Source: an uncultured delta proteobacterium
GTDB lineage: Bacteria > Myxococcota > Myxococcia > Myxococcales > 40CM-4-68-19
Assembly (NCBI GenBank): GCA_903911145.1
Contig: CAIWCD010000030.1
Coordinates: 124,001 to 188,000, forward strand
Reading direction: 5' to 3'
Length of the DNA stretch: 64,000 nucleotides
The translations under genes were made by a program, and so were the position numbers. Shown in pieces: positions 1-9,131 of this stretch (position 1 is its first letter; each line of letters opens with the position of its first letter). Below the pieces are notes generated by a model. It was not told the DNA's origin. It made no database searches and saw only the letters and a program-made list of their open reading frames with translations.

Positions 1-2967
1 TGCTCGAACAACATCTGCGTCGGCACTGGCGGCTGCTTCGCCAACACCGATTGCAAGACGACGGCGGCGCCGGTCTGCGACGTCAACACGCGCAGCTGTG
101 TGCAGTGCATGGCTTCGAGCGACTGCACCAACGCGGCGGATCCGATCTGCAACGCGAACCACATCTGCGTCACCAGCGCTGGCTGCAGCTCGGATGCGAG
201 CTGCGCTTCTCCGACGCCGCGCTGCGCACCGGGCGGCGCTTGCGTGCAGTGCCTCGCGACCAGCGATTGCGCGCAGGGATTGAACTGCAGCGTCTCGCAC
301 ACCTGCGTGCAGCCGAGCGCGACGACGTGCAACCCAGGCAACGACGCGGGCGTCGACACCGACTGTGCGAGCAGTCCCAGCACGCCCCACTGCGACCCGA
401 GCGCGCCGGGTAGCAACAGCGGCACCTGCGTCGAGTGCGTCACCACTGATCAATGTCCGCCTGCGGATCTCTGCACCGCGCGCCACACCTGCCAACCGCT
501 GCGCTGCGCGACGAACGGTGACTGCCAGAATCCGGCCGCACCCGTCTGCAACAGCGGCGCGAATCCTCCGGGCTGCGTCGCGTGTCTGCAGAACAGCGAC
601 TGCGCGAACGGTGGCACCTGCCGCAGCGATCACACCTGCCAGGCGCCGGTCAGCGTCTGCACCGACGACTCCGGCTGCGCGAGCAACACCGCCGATCCGC
701 ACTGCGCGGTCATCAGCGGCGGGCAGAACAAATGCGTCGCGTGCCGCCTTGCAGGCCAGTGCGGCAATGGCGTGACCTGCCCGAACGATTGCGGAGCAGG
801 GCAGAGCTGCGGGTCGGGCAACGTCTGCCAGAACGTCAGCTGCACAATCGACTCGCAGTGCACCGATCCGAGGCGACCGCATTGTGAGCCGGGGGCGAAC
901 GGCCAGCCCGGCGTCTGCGTTGCGTGCATCAACTCGGCGCAGTGTCCGGCCGGCGATCGCTGCGACAGTTCCAACGCCTGCGTGCCGATCTGCACCAGCG
1001 CAACGCAGGCGCAGGACTGCCCGGTCGGTGAGCCGCGCTGCAAAGTGAGTCCCGCCGGAAACGCGTGCGTGCAGTGCCTCGGCGATGGCGACTGTTCGGG
1101 CGCGACGCCGACCTGCTCGTCGAGCAGCGTCTGCATCGCCACGCCGCCGACCGGCTGTCAGACGAACAGCGATTGCCCCGCCGGCCAACACGTCTGCGAC
1201 ACCTCGCAGAACCCGCACGCCTGCGTGCAGTGCCTCTCGAACGGCGACTGCACCAACGGAGATCTCTGCGCCAGCGCGACCCACACCTGCCAGCCACCGC
1301 CCGAGGGCGGCGAAGGCGAGGCCTGCTTCACCACCGGTTTGTGCAACACAGGCCTGCTCTGCATCGATGAAGGCGGCGCAGCGCCGGTCTGCCGCGCCCA
1401 GTGCGACCCCGCGAACGACACCGTCTGCGCGAACATCTCCGCGAGCGACGTCTGCGAGTGGCTCAACTTCGACGGCAGCGGTGTGCTCATCGGAATCTGC
1501 GAGCCGGGCAACGGACACGGGCAGACCGGCGCGGCCTGCGATCCGTCGCAGATCGATTCGTGCGAATGGAATCTGCTCTGCGCGGCCACGTCGTCGAGCG
1601 GCGGTGTCTGCTCTGCGCTGTGCACGCCCGGGTCGTCGTGCAACAGCGGTACCTGCAACGCGATCGTCGGCGCGCTCGGCACCAGCGGGCAGCCGCTCCA
1701 GATGGGCTACTGCGGCGGCGCGACTTCGAAGTGGGGCACCGCTTGCGTCACCGACACGAGCGCGTCAGGTCCGAACTGCGGCGATGCGCTGGGCGGCGCT
1801 GGGAGCGGCTCGGCGCTCTTCTGCATCCCCGCGACGCTGCCCGCCGAGTTCCCCGCGGTGAACCTCCTCTCCACCTGCCAGTATGGTCCGGCGGCGAGCA
1901 CGGCGCTCGGCGGAACCGACACCAGTTGCAGCGCGCTCTCGGGCAAAGCCTGCCGCACCGGGATCTGCCTCGCGGACGGCTCGCAGACCTGCTTCGCGGG
2001 CTGCCAGTACAACGCGGATTGCACGCGCGACTGCACGGCGGAAGGCGGCTGCGCGACCACCTCGGACTGCTTCGCCGTAAACTTTTCCGAGGGAAGCGCG
2101 AGCGGTGTCATCGGCACCTGCGAGCCGATCTGCCGCGACGATCTCGACTGCCCCGCTGGCAGCTGCCAGCCCGCTCCCGTCATGAGCGGCACGTCGTGGC
2201 AGGCGATCTGCGGGCCCGTCTCGGGCGCAGGCAAGGCGGGCTCGGCGTGCGCAGGCGGCGCGGTCTGCGAGAGCGGCGTCTGCCTGACCGCTTCCACTCT
2301 CGAGGCAATCGAACTCGGCGTGACGGCGAGCGGCGCCACCGCGACCGACGGCTTCTGCCTCGGCGCGTGCCTTCCTTCCGCGAGCGACTGCGCAACCGGG
2401 TCGAGCTGCTCGACCATCGCCGCGCTGCCGCTCTCGCCCACCAGCACCGGCGATCTCGGCGTCGTCGGCAAGGTCAGCCCGGGCATCTGTTTTGGCAGCG
2501 CCTGCGCGACCGACACGGACTGTGCGGGCATATCCGCCGACCCGAATACGCCCCGCGTCTGCGCTCCCTACAAGACGGCGACGCTGGCCTCGGTCGACAC
2601 AGCGAAGAAGTGCACCACAGACGCCAACTGCACCGGCTCGAGCAACTGGGTCGCCACCTGCAACACCAGCGCGAACAATCCCAATCCGGGCAGCGCCTAC
2701 GGCAGCAACGCAGGCATCTTCGGACCGAACGGTGCCTGCCGCGCGGTTCGCTGGTCGCTCGGCTGCCTGCCCAGCCAGGGCGCGAGCAAGAGCGGTGGGG
2801 GCGCGGCCTGCGTCACCGCGAACGATTGCCAGACTGGCCACTGCGTGAACAACGGGACGGTCAGCTACTGCTTCGGCGGCTGCACCTCAGACACGGATTG
2901 CGCCGGTGGGACCACGTGCCAGTCGGGCACCTATCTTGGGTTGTCCGGCAAGCACTGCATGCCGTAG
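1..2967 (+). CDS. Giant cysteine-repeat secreted protein (3' part, start lies upstream)
   Basis: The frame is open from the first base, so the N-terminus is outside the window; 988 residues are visible. The visible part is a run of roughly 35-50-residue modules, each with several cysteines in patterns like C-x-x-C, DC, G-x-x-C and HxC, with acidic and Asn/Ser/Thr-rich linkers. After about residue 430 the modules become longer and less regular. Such disulfide-rich repeat proteins are common in Myxococcota, where they are normally exported and often lipid-anchored; their roles are mostly unknown. No catalytic motif is visible. The gene at 58583-60412 has the same kind of modules and a lipobox, so this one is probably a surface lipoprotein too, but its signal cannot be seen here. 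Confidence 0.85.
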   Translation, partial: CSNNICVGTGGCFANTDCKTTAAPVCDVNTRSCVQCMASSDCTNAADPICNANHICVTSAGCSSDASCASPTPRCAPGGACVQCLATSDCAQGLNCSVSHTCVQPSATTCNPGNDAGVDTDCASSPSTPHCDPSAPGSNSGTCVECVTTDQCPPADLCTARHTCQPLRCATNGDCQNPAAPVCNSGANPPGCVACLQNSDCANGGTCRSDHTCQAPVSVCTDDSGCASNTADPHCAVISGGQNKCVACRLAGQCGNGVTCPNDCGAGQSCGSGNVCQNVSCTIDSQCTDPRRPHCEPGANGQPGVCVACINSAQCPAGDRCDSSNACVPICTSATQAQDCPVGEPRCKVSPAGNACVQCLGDGDCSGATPTCSSSSVCIATPPTGCQTNSDCPAGQHVCDTSQNPHACVQCLSNGDCTNGDLCASATHTCQPPPEGGEGEACFTTGLCNTGLLCIDEGGAAPVCRAQCDPANDTVCANISASDVCEWLNFDGSGVLIGICEPGNGHGQTGAACDPSQIDSCEWNLLCAATSSSGGVCSALCTPGSSCNSGTCNAIVGALGTSGQPLQMGYCGGATSKWGTACVTDTSASGPNCGDALGGAGSGSALFCIPATLPAEFPAVNLLSTCQYGPAASTALGGTDTSCSALSGKACRTGICLADGSQTCFAGCQYNADCTRDCTAEGGCATTSDCFAVNFSEGSASGVIGTCEPICRDDLDCPAGSCQPAPVMSGTSWQAICGPVSGAGKAGSACAGGAVCESGVCLTASTLEAIELGVTASGATATDGFCLGACLPSASDCATGSSCSTIAALPLSPTSTGDLGVVGKVSPGICFGSACATDTDCAGISADPNTPRVCAPYKTATLASVDTAKKCTTDANCTGSSNWVATCNTSANNPNPGSAYGSNAGIFGPNGACRAVRWSLGCLPSQGASKSGGGAACVTANDCQTGHCVNNGTVSYCFGGCTSDTDCAGGTTCQSGTYLGLSGKHCMP

Positions 2968-2986
2968 TCGGTCGGAAGCAAAATGA

Positions 2987-3028
2987 GTTGAGTGCCAATG
3001 ATTGGCATTCAAATCATTGGTACTCAAA
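2987..3028. repeat. Cluster of three copies of a 17-bp AT-rich motif
   Basis: Three copies of the motif RATSRTTKGYRYTCAAA lie in the gap before gpsA. One is on the minus strand at 2987-3003 and two are on the plus strand at 2997-3013 and 3012-3028, spaced 15 bases apart. The first overlaps the second, so the block is also an inverted repeat. The same motif recurs at 9115, 33885, 36433 and 39918. Confidence 0.7.
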
Positions 3029-3060
3029 GCAGTTGATCCTTCACGAGACGGAGAGCGCAC

Positions 3061-4068
3061 ATGCGGGCAGCGGTGATCGGCGGCGGGAGCTGGGGAACGG
3101 CGTTGGCGTCGGTGCTGGGCCACAACGGGCACGACACGCGCGTCTGGTGCTTCGAGAAGGACATCCCGGAGCAGATCAACTCCCGACACGAGAACGAGCG
3201 CTACCTGCCCGGTCTCAAGCTGCCGCTTCCGGTGACAGCGACGAGCGATCTGGAAGAGGCGCTGCGCGGCGCGGAGCTCATCGTCGCGGTCAGTCCCTCG
3301 CACGTGACCCGCACGGTGATGCGCTCGGCGGTGCCTTTTCTGCCGCACAACACGCCGATCGTCTGCGCCAGCAAAGGCATCGAGAACGAGTCGCTGCAGA
3401 CGATGCATGAGGTGCTCGAAGAGGAGCTGCCACCCGAGCTTCATCCCTACTTGTCGTTTCTCTCCGGCCCCTCGTTCGCGAAGGAGACGGTGCAGAAGAT
3501 GCCCACCGCCGTCGTCGTCGCCGCGACGTGGGAGCGCGTCGCCAAGATCGTGCAGCGCGCGTTCAGCAACGACTACTTCCGCTGCTACACCAGCAATGAC
3601 GTCGTTGGTGTCGAGCTCGGCGGCGCGCTCAAGAACGTCTGCGCGATCGGCGCGGGCATCAGCGACGGCATGGGCTTCGGCAACAACAGCCGCGCTCTCC
3701 TCATGACGCGCGGCCTCTCGGAACTCGTACGCCTCGCGATGCGAAAAGGCGCAAACCCGCTCACGCTCTCGGGCCTCGCCGGCATGGGCGATCTGGTGCT
3801 GACCTGCACCGGCGAGCTCTCGCGCAATCGCACGGTCGGCCTCGAACTCGGCCGCGGCAAGACGATCAAGGAAGTGCTCGCCGGAATGACCCAGGTGGCG
3901 GAGGGCGTGCGCACCGCCAAGAGCGTGCACGAACTCGCGCAGAAGCTCGGTCTCGACCTGCCGATCCACGAGGCGATCTACAAGATCCTCTACGAGGGCC
4001 TCGACCCGCGGCTGGCCCTCCAGCAGCTGGCGTCGCGTGAACTCAAGAGCGAGTTCCAGCTCCACTGA
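3061..4068 (+). CDS. gpsA: Glycerol-3-phosphate dehydrogenase [NAD(P)+]
   Basis: Cytoplasmic enzyme that reduces dihydroxyacetone phosphate to sn-glycerol 3-phosphate, the backbone precursor of phospholipids. The 335-residue length is normal. The N-terminal Rossmann loop GGGSWG is at residues 7-12, and a GPSFAKE segment follows in mid-domain. The catalytic lysine sits in GGALKN at about residue 191, and the C-terminal domain has the family's GLAGMGDL and NRTVG stretches. The ATG follows a GGAGAG Shine-Dalgarno stretch. The gene stands alone between the Cys-repeat gene and a convergent phosphoesterase. Its leader carries three copies of the 17-bp repeat described at 2987-3028, which could be an operator, though nothing here proves it. 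Confidence 0.97.
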   Translation: MRAAVIGGGSWGTALASVLGHNGHDTRVWCFEKDIPEQINSRHENERYLPGLKLPLPVTATSDLEEALRGAELIVAVSPSHVTRTVMRSAVPFLPHNTPIVCASKGIENESLQTMHEVLEEELPPELHPYLSFLSGPSFAKETVQKMPTAVVVAATWERVAKIVQRAFSNDYFRCYTSNDVVGVELGGALKNVCAIGAGISDGMGFGNNSRALLMTRGLSELVRLAMRKGANPLTLSGLAGMGDLVLTCTGELSRNRTVGLELGRGKTIKEVLAGMTQVAEGVRTAKSVHELAQKLGLDLPIHEAIYKILYEGLDPRLALQQLASRELKSEFQLH

Positions 4069-4092
4069 GAGCCCTCCGCGCGAGATGTGACA

Positions 4093-4120
4093 CTGTTACA
4101 AAAAATGCAGTTCGTAACAG
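4093..4120. terminator. Small inverted repeat after gpsA, possible terminator
   Basis: CTGTTAC and GTAACAG form a perfect 7-bp inverted repeat around a 14-base A-rich loop, 24 bases after the gpsA stop. There is no clear U tract, so it could equally be a protein-binding palindrome. Confidence 0.3.
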
Positions 4121-4167
4121 ACACTCACTCGCGCGCCGCGACGAATCTTCGCTCTTGTCCGGTCATA

Positions 4168-4292
4168 GGCGAGGCAGCCGGTGGTGCTGGCCGCGCGCAG
4201 TTCAGGAGCGGCCGCAACCCACCCCGCAGCGAGCATGCACGCCAGCCGCGGATGCATGTTTGAGCACGGCCAGCACCACCGGCTGCCTCGCC
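4168..4292. repeat. Long hairpin with perfect 25-bp arms (loop-box family, copy 1)
   Basis: Bases 4168-4192 and 4268-4292 are perfect reverse complements around a 75-base loop, between the convergent gpsA and phosphoesterase genes. The loop contains GCGCGCAG and CGCAGCGAGCA. The hairpins at 24965-25046 and 58489-58543 carry the same two boxes although their arms are unrelated. It may help end transcription of both genes, but the long loop is not that of an ordinary terminator. Confidence 0.75.
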
Positions 4293-4296
4293 GCCC

Positions 4297-5316
4297 TCAC
4301 TGCGGAGGCACACTCCACGGCTCCCCGACCGGATTCCCATCGACGTCGCGCATGACGAACGTGAGCGTCGCATCCTTGTTCTGCAGCACCGTCGCAAACC
4401 CGGGCGGCACCTGGCTTGGGCCTCCGCCGACGCCGACGACTACCGTGCGCCCGTTGTGCGAATCGGCGTCGTGCTCGTACGTGTGCAGATGCGCGGTGAG
4501 CACCAGCGAATATTTATGCCGCAGGATCATCGAGACGATCTGCGGCGAGCCCGTCTTGTCTCCCTCGACGGGATGGTGGCGCGCGACGATGGTGTAGCGC
4601 GCGTTGATGTCCGCATCGGCGAGCACGCGCTCAAGCCACGTCGCCTGCGCGGTATCCCACGAATCGTCCGCGACGAAGACGAAGCGCGCGAGCCCCAGCG
4701 AGGTGTGCACGTCGGTCGCGTACCAGGCGCGCGGGCGAGCGAGCGCCGACATGTACGCGGTGAAGTTCGCGTCGCCGTCGCCGGGAAAGCAGGGCCCGCC
4801 TCGATAGAGATGGCCGCACTCGTGATTTCCCATCGTCATCCAGAACGTGCTCGGGCCTTGCGCAAGGCCGGCCATGTAGTCCGCCATCTGCACGCGCGCC
4901 TCTTCTGCCGAGCCGTTGCAGACGAACATGTGATCGCCGAGGTCGAGCCCGAACTGCACGTGCAGCGCCTTCATCGAGCGGGCGATCTGCGCGATCGTCG
5001 CGGCGGGATAGCGCTCGGTCTCGTCGCACCGGCCCGGCCGCGTGTCTCCCGTGAGTCCGAAGAAGAGCCGCTGCACGGTTCCACCTTCGCGGCCCACGGT
5101 GCCCCACGGCACGACGACCGAGGGTGGACCTGCATCGGGAGCGAGCGGAGGCGGCGGAGGGAAATCTCGCTCGCCCGCGTCCAGAGCGGCCGCGCTGCTC
5201 TCCGCGTGCGCAGGCAACGGCGCGGCGAAGCTCTCGTTGATGCACGCAGGCAGTCCGCACGCGAGTGCCGCAGCAAGAAGAACGCGAGTCGATCGATGGA
5301 GCGTTGCGCGCGGCAT
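4297..5316 (-). CDS. Calcineurin-like metallophosphoesterase lipoprotein
   Basis: 339 residues. The N-terminus has a basic start, a hydrophobic stretch and a lipobox LPAC with C25, so the protein is likely lipid-anchored outside the inner membrane. A proline/alanine-rich linker (about 26-75) leads to a metallophosphoesterase domain. Its metal-ligand motifs can be followed: GDTRPG at 90-95, DLGDH near 125-129, GNHE at 163-166, RHHP near 246-249, and HLH near 276-278. The usual GDxxD second motif is changed to GDH, a tolerated variant. Substrate unknown; relatives hydrolyse phosphomonoesters or diesters. A TAGGGT box ends 9 bases before the ATG (minus strand), suggesting a very short leader. 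Confidence 0.88.
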   Translation of the reverse strand: MPRATLHRSTRVLLAAALACGLPACINESFAAPLPAHAESSAAALDAGERDFPPPPPLAPDAGPPSVVVPWGTVGREGGTVQRLFFGLTGDTRPGRCDETERYPAATIAQIARSMKALHVQFGLDLGDHMFVCNGSAEEARVQMADYMAGLAQGPSTFWMTMGNHECGHLYRGGPCFPGDGDANFTAYMSALARPRAWYATDVHTSLGLARFVFVADDSWDTAQATWLERVLADADINARYTIVARHHPVEGDKTGSPQIVSMILRHKYSLVLTAHLHTYEHDADSHNGRTVVVGVGGGPSQVPPGFATVLQNKDATLTFVMRDVDGNPVGEPWSVPPQ

Positions 5317-5380
5317 GGTGAGCGAACCCTAACTGCTTCGTGATGCGCCAGTGTTGCCGCGCAGTGCGCGTACATGTTCG

Positions 5381-6421
5381 CTAGAACCGCTTCCCCAAAT
5401 CCGGAAATCTCTCGCCGATCGGCTTTTTCTCCTCCTGCAGTTCCCCCGGCGGCGCGTGCTCGTGAAGGATCTCCGGCGTCTCCGCGTGCTCGTCCTTCTC
5501 GATGTGCCCGAGCAGATGCGTCGCGCCCGCGATGATGACGGGCCGGAAGAGCAGGTTGAGCACGGGAGTCGCGAGCAGCGCTGCGGTCGAGAGCGCAAAG
5601 CCGAGCCCCAGCCGCGGACTCGCTTCGAGTTGCGCGCTCTCTTCGCGCCATGGCTTCGAGAGGGAATCGATGGTCGCAGCAGAGAGGAACGGAATCCGGA
5701 GCTTCAGCGGCGACTTCACCTCAAGCCACTTCAGCAGGCGTACAAACCAGGGCCTGCGCAGATGCTCCGACTCGCGCTCGACATCGGCGAGCGTCTGTCC
5801 CGGTTGCAGCACGTTGGCGTCATCGAACGCGTCGAGCACGACCCAGTTGAGCGCCCAGATCGCAAGCAGCGCCTGCCCGAGCCAATCGCCGACGACGGGC
5901 AGGAAGCTCGCGACCCACACGAACGGAAGCGGCAGCGCGGTCAGGATCGTCTGCTGCAGCAGGCGTCGCAGCGATTTCGTGATCGGCATTTCGCGCGGAC
6001 CGAAGACGCCAAAGCCAAGCTGGAAGCGGACGAGCGCTGCGAAGCGGGCGTAGTGGTTCGCGAAGATGATCGACGGGAATGGCGCGAGCAGCGCGAACGC
6101 TTTGTAGAACTCCTTGAGTCGCCCGAGCGCGAGCGAGTGGTGCCACGGCGTCGCGCTGAACGCCGCCCAGAGCGCGCACGCGGCTGCAAGCCAGAGCACG
6201 GGAGAGATGGCCTCGCGAAAGATCTCGGGCGAGCTGAAGACGACGCGCAGTCCCAGCAGCGGCTGCGCGGCACCATAGGCGGCGCGATCGAGATGGTTGC
6301 CTCGAGGAGGCGGCGGCTCGCGCGGACTCGAGTAGCGCCACAGATCGCGCAGCCATCCGCGAATCCGCGACCCGCGCGGCCTCGCGGTGTTTCGCGAACT
6401 CTGCTCGATCGGTTCGTTCAT
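5381..6421 (-). CDS. Multi-pass membrane protein, EI24/CysZ-like
   Basis: 346 residues with a charged N-terminal tail (about 1-55) and several hydrophobic segments: around 80-92, 115-125, a long pair near 160-195, and another near 278-308. The C-terminal tail is rich in His, Glu and Lys. The pattern of hydrophobic hairpins resembles the EI24 domain seen in CysZ and related proteins, but I see no motif that proves it, so function is open. It lies 33 bases downstream of livF on the same strand and may be the last gene of that operon or separately transcribed. Confidence 0.6.
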   Translation of the reverse strand: MNEPIEQSSRNTARPRGSRIRGWLRDLWRYSSPREPPPPRGNHLDRAAYGAAQPLLGLRVVFSSPEIFREAISPVLWLAAACALWAAFSATPWHHSLALGRLKEFYKAFALLAPFPSIIFANHYARFAALVRFQLGFGVFGPREMPITKSLRRLLQQTILTALPLPFVWVASFLPVVGDWLGQALLAIWALNWVVLDAFDDANVLQPGQTLADVERESEHLRRPWFVRLLKWLEVKSPLKLRIPFLSAATIDSLSKPWREESAQLEASPRLGLGFALSTAALLATPVLNLLFRPVIIAGATHLLGHIEKDEHAETPEILHEHAPPGELQEEKKPIGERFPDLGKRF

Positions 6422-6454
6422 GCGCAGAAGCGAGTCATCGCGAAAGCGTTCGCG

Positions 6455-7180
6455 CTACTCACCCAGATAGGCCCGACGGATCTCGGGGCTCTTGAGAAGC
6501 TCGCGCCCCGTCCCGCTCTGCACCACGCTGCCCGTCTCGAGCACATGTGCGTGGTGCGCGATGCCGAGCGCGAGGTGCGCATTCTGCTCGACGAGCAGGA
6601 TGGTCATGCCCGCGCGATTGATGTCTTCGATGATCTGGAAGATCGCCTCGGTGATCTGCGGCGCGAGGCCCAGCGACGGCTCGTCGAGGAGAAGCAGCGT
6701 CGGTCGCGCCATCAGCGCGCGCGCGATCGCGAGCATCTGCTGCTCGCCGCCCGAGAGCGTCCCCGCGAGCTGCTTCGCCCTCTCGCGCAGACGCGGAAAG
6801 AGTCCGAATCCCTTCTCGAGATCTTCGTGGATCGCTGCGGTGTCGCGACGCAGAAACGCGCCGAGGTGGAGATTCTCGAGCACGGTGAGATTGGGAAACA
6901 CGCCGCGTCCCTCGGGCGCATGGCATAGACCCTTCGCGACGAGTTGGTGCGGCTTCTTCCCCGCGAGATCTTCGCCGCGGTAGGTGATCTTCCCGGCGCT
7001 GGGCTTGAGCATCCCGGACACCGCGCGCAGCGTCGTCGTCTTGCCCGCGCCATTTGCGCCGATGAGCGAGACGATCTCTCCCTGCGCGATCGAAAACGAG
7101 GCGCCCCGCAGCGCGTGGATGGCGCCGTAGTGCACGTCGAGGTTCTCGATCTTCAGAAGCGGCGCGCTTGCTTCGCTCAT
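6455..7180 (-). CDS. livF: Branched-chain amino acid ABC transporter, ATP-binding protein LivF
   Basis: 241 residues, the usual LivF length. Walker A GANGAGKT is at 41-48, the ABC signature LSGGEQQ comes in mid-protein, and Walker B LLLLDEP is followed by SLGLAP, which is typical of LivF. It is one of the two nucleotide-binding domains that power uptake of leucine, isoleucine, valine or related substrates. Its ATG overlaps the stop of livMG by 4 bases (ATGA), so translation is coupled. Ligand specificity of such systems varies and cannot be read from the ATPase. Confidence 0.95.
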   Translation of the reverse strand: MSEASAPLLKIENLDVHYGAIHALRGASFSIAQGEIVSLIGANGAGKTTTLRAVSGMLKPSAGKITYRGEDLAGKKPHQLVAKGLCHAPEGRGVFPNLTVLENLHLGAFLRRDTAAIHEDLEKGFGLFPRLRERAKQLAGTLSGGEQQMLAIARALMARPTLLLLDEPSLGLAPQITEAIFQIIEDINRAGMTILLVEQNAHLALGIAHHAHVLETGSVVQSGTGRELLKSPEIRRAYLGE

Positions 7181-9126
7181 CGCGCATCTCCTGACGAATC
7201 GCGCTCGCCCTTGCTGGGCGTGGGCGAGAGCGATTCGTGTGCCGTTTCTTCTGCGTTCTCCGCTTCGATGTCGGCGGCGTGCTCACGCGCATACTTCTCG
7301 CCGAGATAGGCCTCGATCACTTTGCGATCCTTCTGGATCGCGCGCGGCAAGCCCTGCGCGATCGTCACGCCGTGATCGAGCACGAGGATCCGCTCGGAGA
7401 CGCCCATCACGAGTTTCATGTCGTGCTCGATGAGCACGATGGCGACGCCGAACCGATCGCGCAGCTTGCGGATCAGCTCCATCAGCTCCGTCTTCTCTTT
7501 CGTGTTCGTGCCCGCCGCCGGCTCATCGAGCAGCAGCACTTTCGGATTTGTCGCGAGCGCGCGCGCGATCTCCAGGCGGCGCTGCTCTCCATACGGAAGA
7601 TTCTTCGCGAGCACATCGCGGCGCGCCGCGAGGCCCATCACGTCGAGCAGTTGCTCGGCCCGCTCGGCGATGAAGCCCTCTTCGATCCCGGCGAGTCCGC
7701 TCTCTTCGACTGCGGCCAGCATCGATTCGCGCGCGAGGTGGTGGCAGCCGATGCGCACGTTGTCGAACGCGGAGAGCTCGCGGAAGAGGCGGATGTTCTG
7801 GAACGTGCGCGCGACGCCGAGGCTCGCGATCGACGAAGGCTTGAGTCCGTGCGTGTCGCGGCCCGCGACGCGGATCGAGCCTTCCGTCGCCTGGTAGACG
7901 CCCGTGAGCAGATTGAACACCGTCGTCTTGCCCGCGCCGTTGGGCCCAATCAGCGCGACGAGTTCACGCGGATGGATCTGCAGATTGAAGTCGCTCACCG
8001 CCGTGAGTCCGCCGAATCGAATGGTCGCGCCGCGGACATCGAGGAGCAGCTCGCCCGCATCGGGCGCGGCTTTGCGCGCTTCCTCTGATTTCACTCCGCG
8101 CCGCTTGCGCCACCAGTTGCCGATCAGATCCCACGCCTCGGTCGAGCCGAACAGCCCGCGCGGGCGCGAGAGCATCAGCCCGATCAGCGCGAGCGAATAG
8201 AAGACCATGCGCAGATTGACGAGATCGATCTGGACCGCGCCCAGATTGATCGGCGGCAGCGAGCGCAGCGCTTCGGGAAGCAGCGTCAGCACGATCGCGG
8301 CAATCACTGAACCGCTGATCGAGCCCATTCCTCCGAGCACGACCATCGCGACGATCTCGAATGAGCGGACGAACGTGAAGCTCTGCGGCGCGAGATTTCC
8401 CTCGAAGGCGCCGGAGAGCGCGCCCGCAACTCCTGCGAACGCGGCGCTGATGACGAACGCGCGGACCTTGTATCCTGTGGTGTCGACGCCCATCGCTTCG
8501 GCCGCGACTTCGTCTTCGCGCACAGCGAGAAATGCGCGCCCGTGCGTCGAATTGCGCAGACGATTCACGATGAGGATCGTCGCGATCGCCGCGAAGTAGA
8601 TCGCGCCGAAGTCGCTGCGGTGCGGAATCGGCGAGAGCCCGATCGCGCCGCCGAACGCGGGCGTGTTCTCGATGGCGACGCGGATGATCTCGCCGAAGCC
8701 GAGCGTAACGATCGCGAGATAGTCGCCGCGCAGACGCAAGGACGGCTTGCCCACCAGCCATCCTGCGAGAGCCGCAGCGCCCGCGCCGGCGGCGATGCTC
8801 ATGAGGAAGAAGAGCCGATACGGATCATCCGTCGGCCCGTTCATCACCATCACGGCGCTGACGTAGCCGCCCACCGCCATGAAGCCCGCGTGGCCGATCG
8901 AGAACTGGCCGGTGAGCCCGTTCACCAGATTCAGCGAGACGGCGAGGATGATGGCGATGCCGATGTGATTGACGTTCTGGAACGCGTACTCAAACCCCGG
9001 CGCGTTCGCGAGCGTCGCCTGCACGAGCCAGAGGAGCGGAATCGGCACGAGGAAGGGCAGGGCGCTCTTCATCAAGCGGCGTGCAGTCGCGGCAAAGCCG
9101 AGGTCGAGCGCGCGGATGGTTTGCAT
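7177..9126 (-). CDS. livMG: Fused branched-chain amino acid permease LivM and ATPase LivG
   Basis: 649 residues combining two normally separate subunits. Residues about 25-330 are a LivM permease with many membrane spans and the LNLVNGLTGQFSIGHAGF region typical of the family. A charged linker (about 338-360) joins it to a LivG ATPase with Walker A GPNGAGKTT at 394-402, a YGEQRRLEIARAL signature and LLLDEPAAG Walker B. LivG ends with an IEHDM H-loop region. The fusion fixes a 1:1 ratio of permease and ATPase. The start codon lies directly after the livH stop (TGAATG), and the junction contains a 17-bp dispersed motif (9115-9131). Confidence 0.94.
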   Translation of the reverse strand: MQTIRALDLGFAATARRLMKSALPFLVPIPLLWLVQATLANAPGFEYAFQNVNHIGIAIILAVSLNLVNGLTGQFSIGHAGFMAVGGYVSAVMVMNGPTDDPYRLFFLMSIAAGAGAAALAGWLVGKPSLRLRGDYLAIVTLGFGEIIRVAIENTPAFGGAIGLSPIPHRSDFGAIYFAAIATILIVNRLRNSTHGRAFLAVREDEVAAEAMGVDTTGYKVRAFVISAAFAGVAGALSGAFEGNLAPQSFTFVRSFEIVAMVVLGGMGSISGSVIAAIVLTLLPEALRSLPPINLGAVQIDLVNLRMVFYSLALIGLMLSRPRGLFGSTEAWDLIGNWWRKRRGVKSEEARKAAPDAGELLLDVRGATIRFGGLTAVSDFNLQIHPRELVALIGPNGAGKTTVFNLLTGVYQATEGSIRVAGRDTHGLKPSSIASLGVARTFQNIRLFRELSAFDNVRIGCHHLARESMLAAVEESGLAGIEEGFIAERAEQLLDVMGLAARRDVLAKNLPYGEQRRLEIARALATNPKVLLLDEPAAGTNTKEKTELMELIRKLRDRFGVAIVLIEHDMKLVMGVSERILVLDHGVTIAQGLPRAIQKDRKVIEAYLGEKYAREHAADIEAENAEETAHESLSPTPSKGERDSSGDAR

Positions 9127-9131
9127 TCAAA
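9115..9131 (+). repeat. Dispersed 17-bp motif at the livH/livMG junction
   Basis: GATGGTTTGCATTCAAA matches the RATSRTTKGYRYTCAAA motif. On the coding (minus) strand it spans the livH stop and the livMG start codon. Confidence 0.55.

Noticed and set aside
8984-8998. GTACTCAAAC similar to one half of the 17-mer
   Set aside because: It encodes the family-typical PGFEY stretch of LivM and lacks the ATTGG half.
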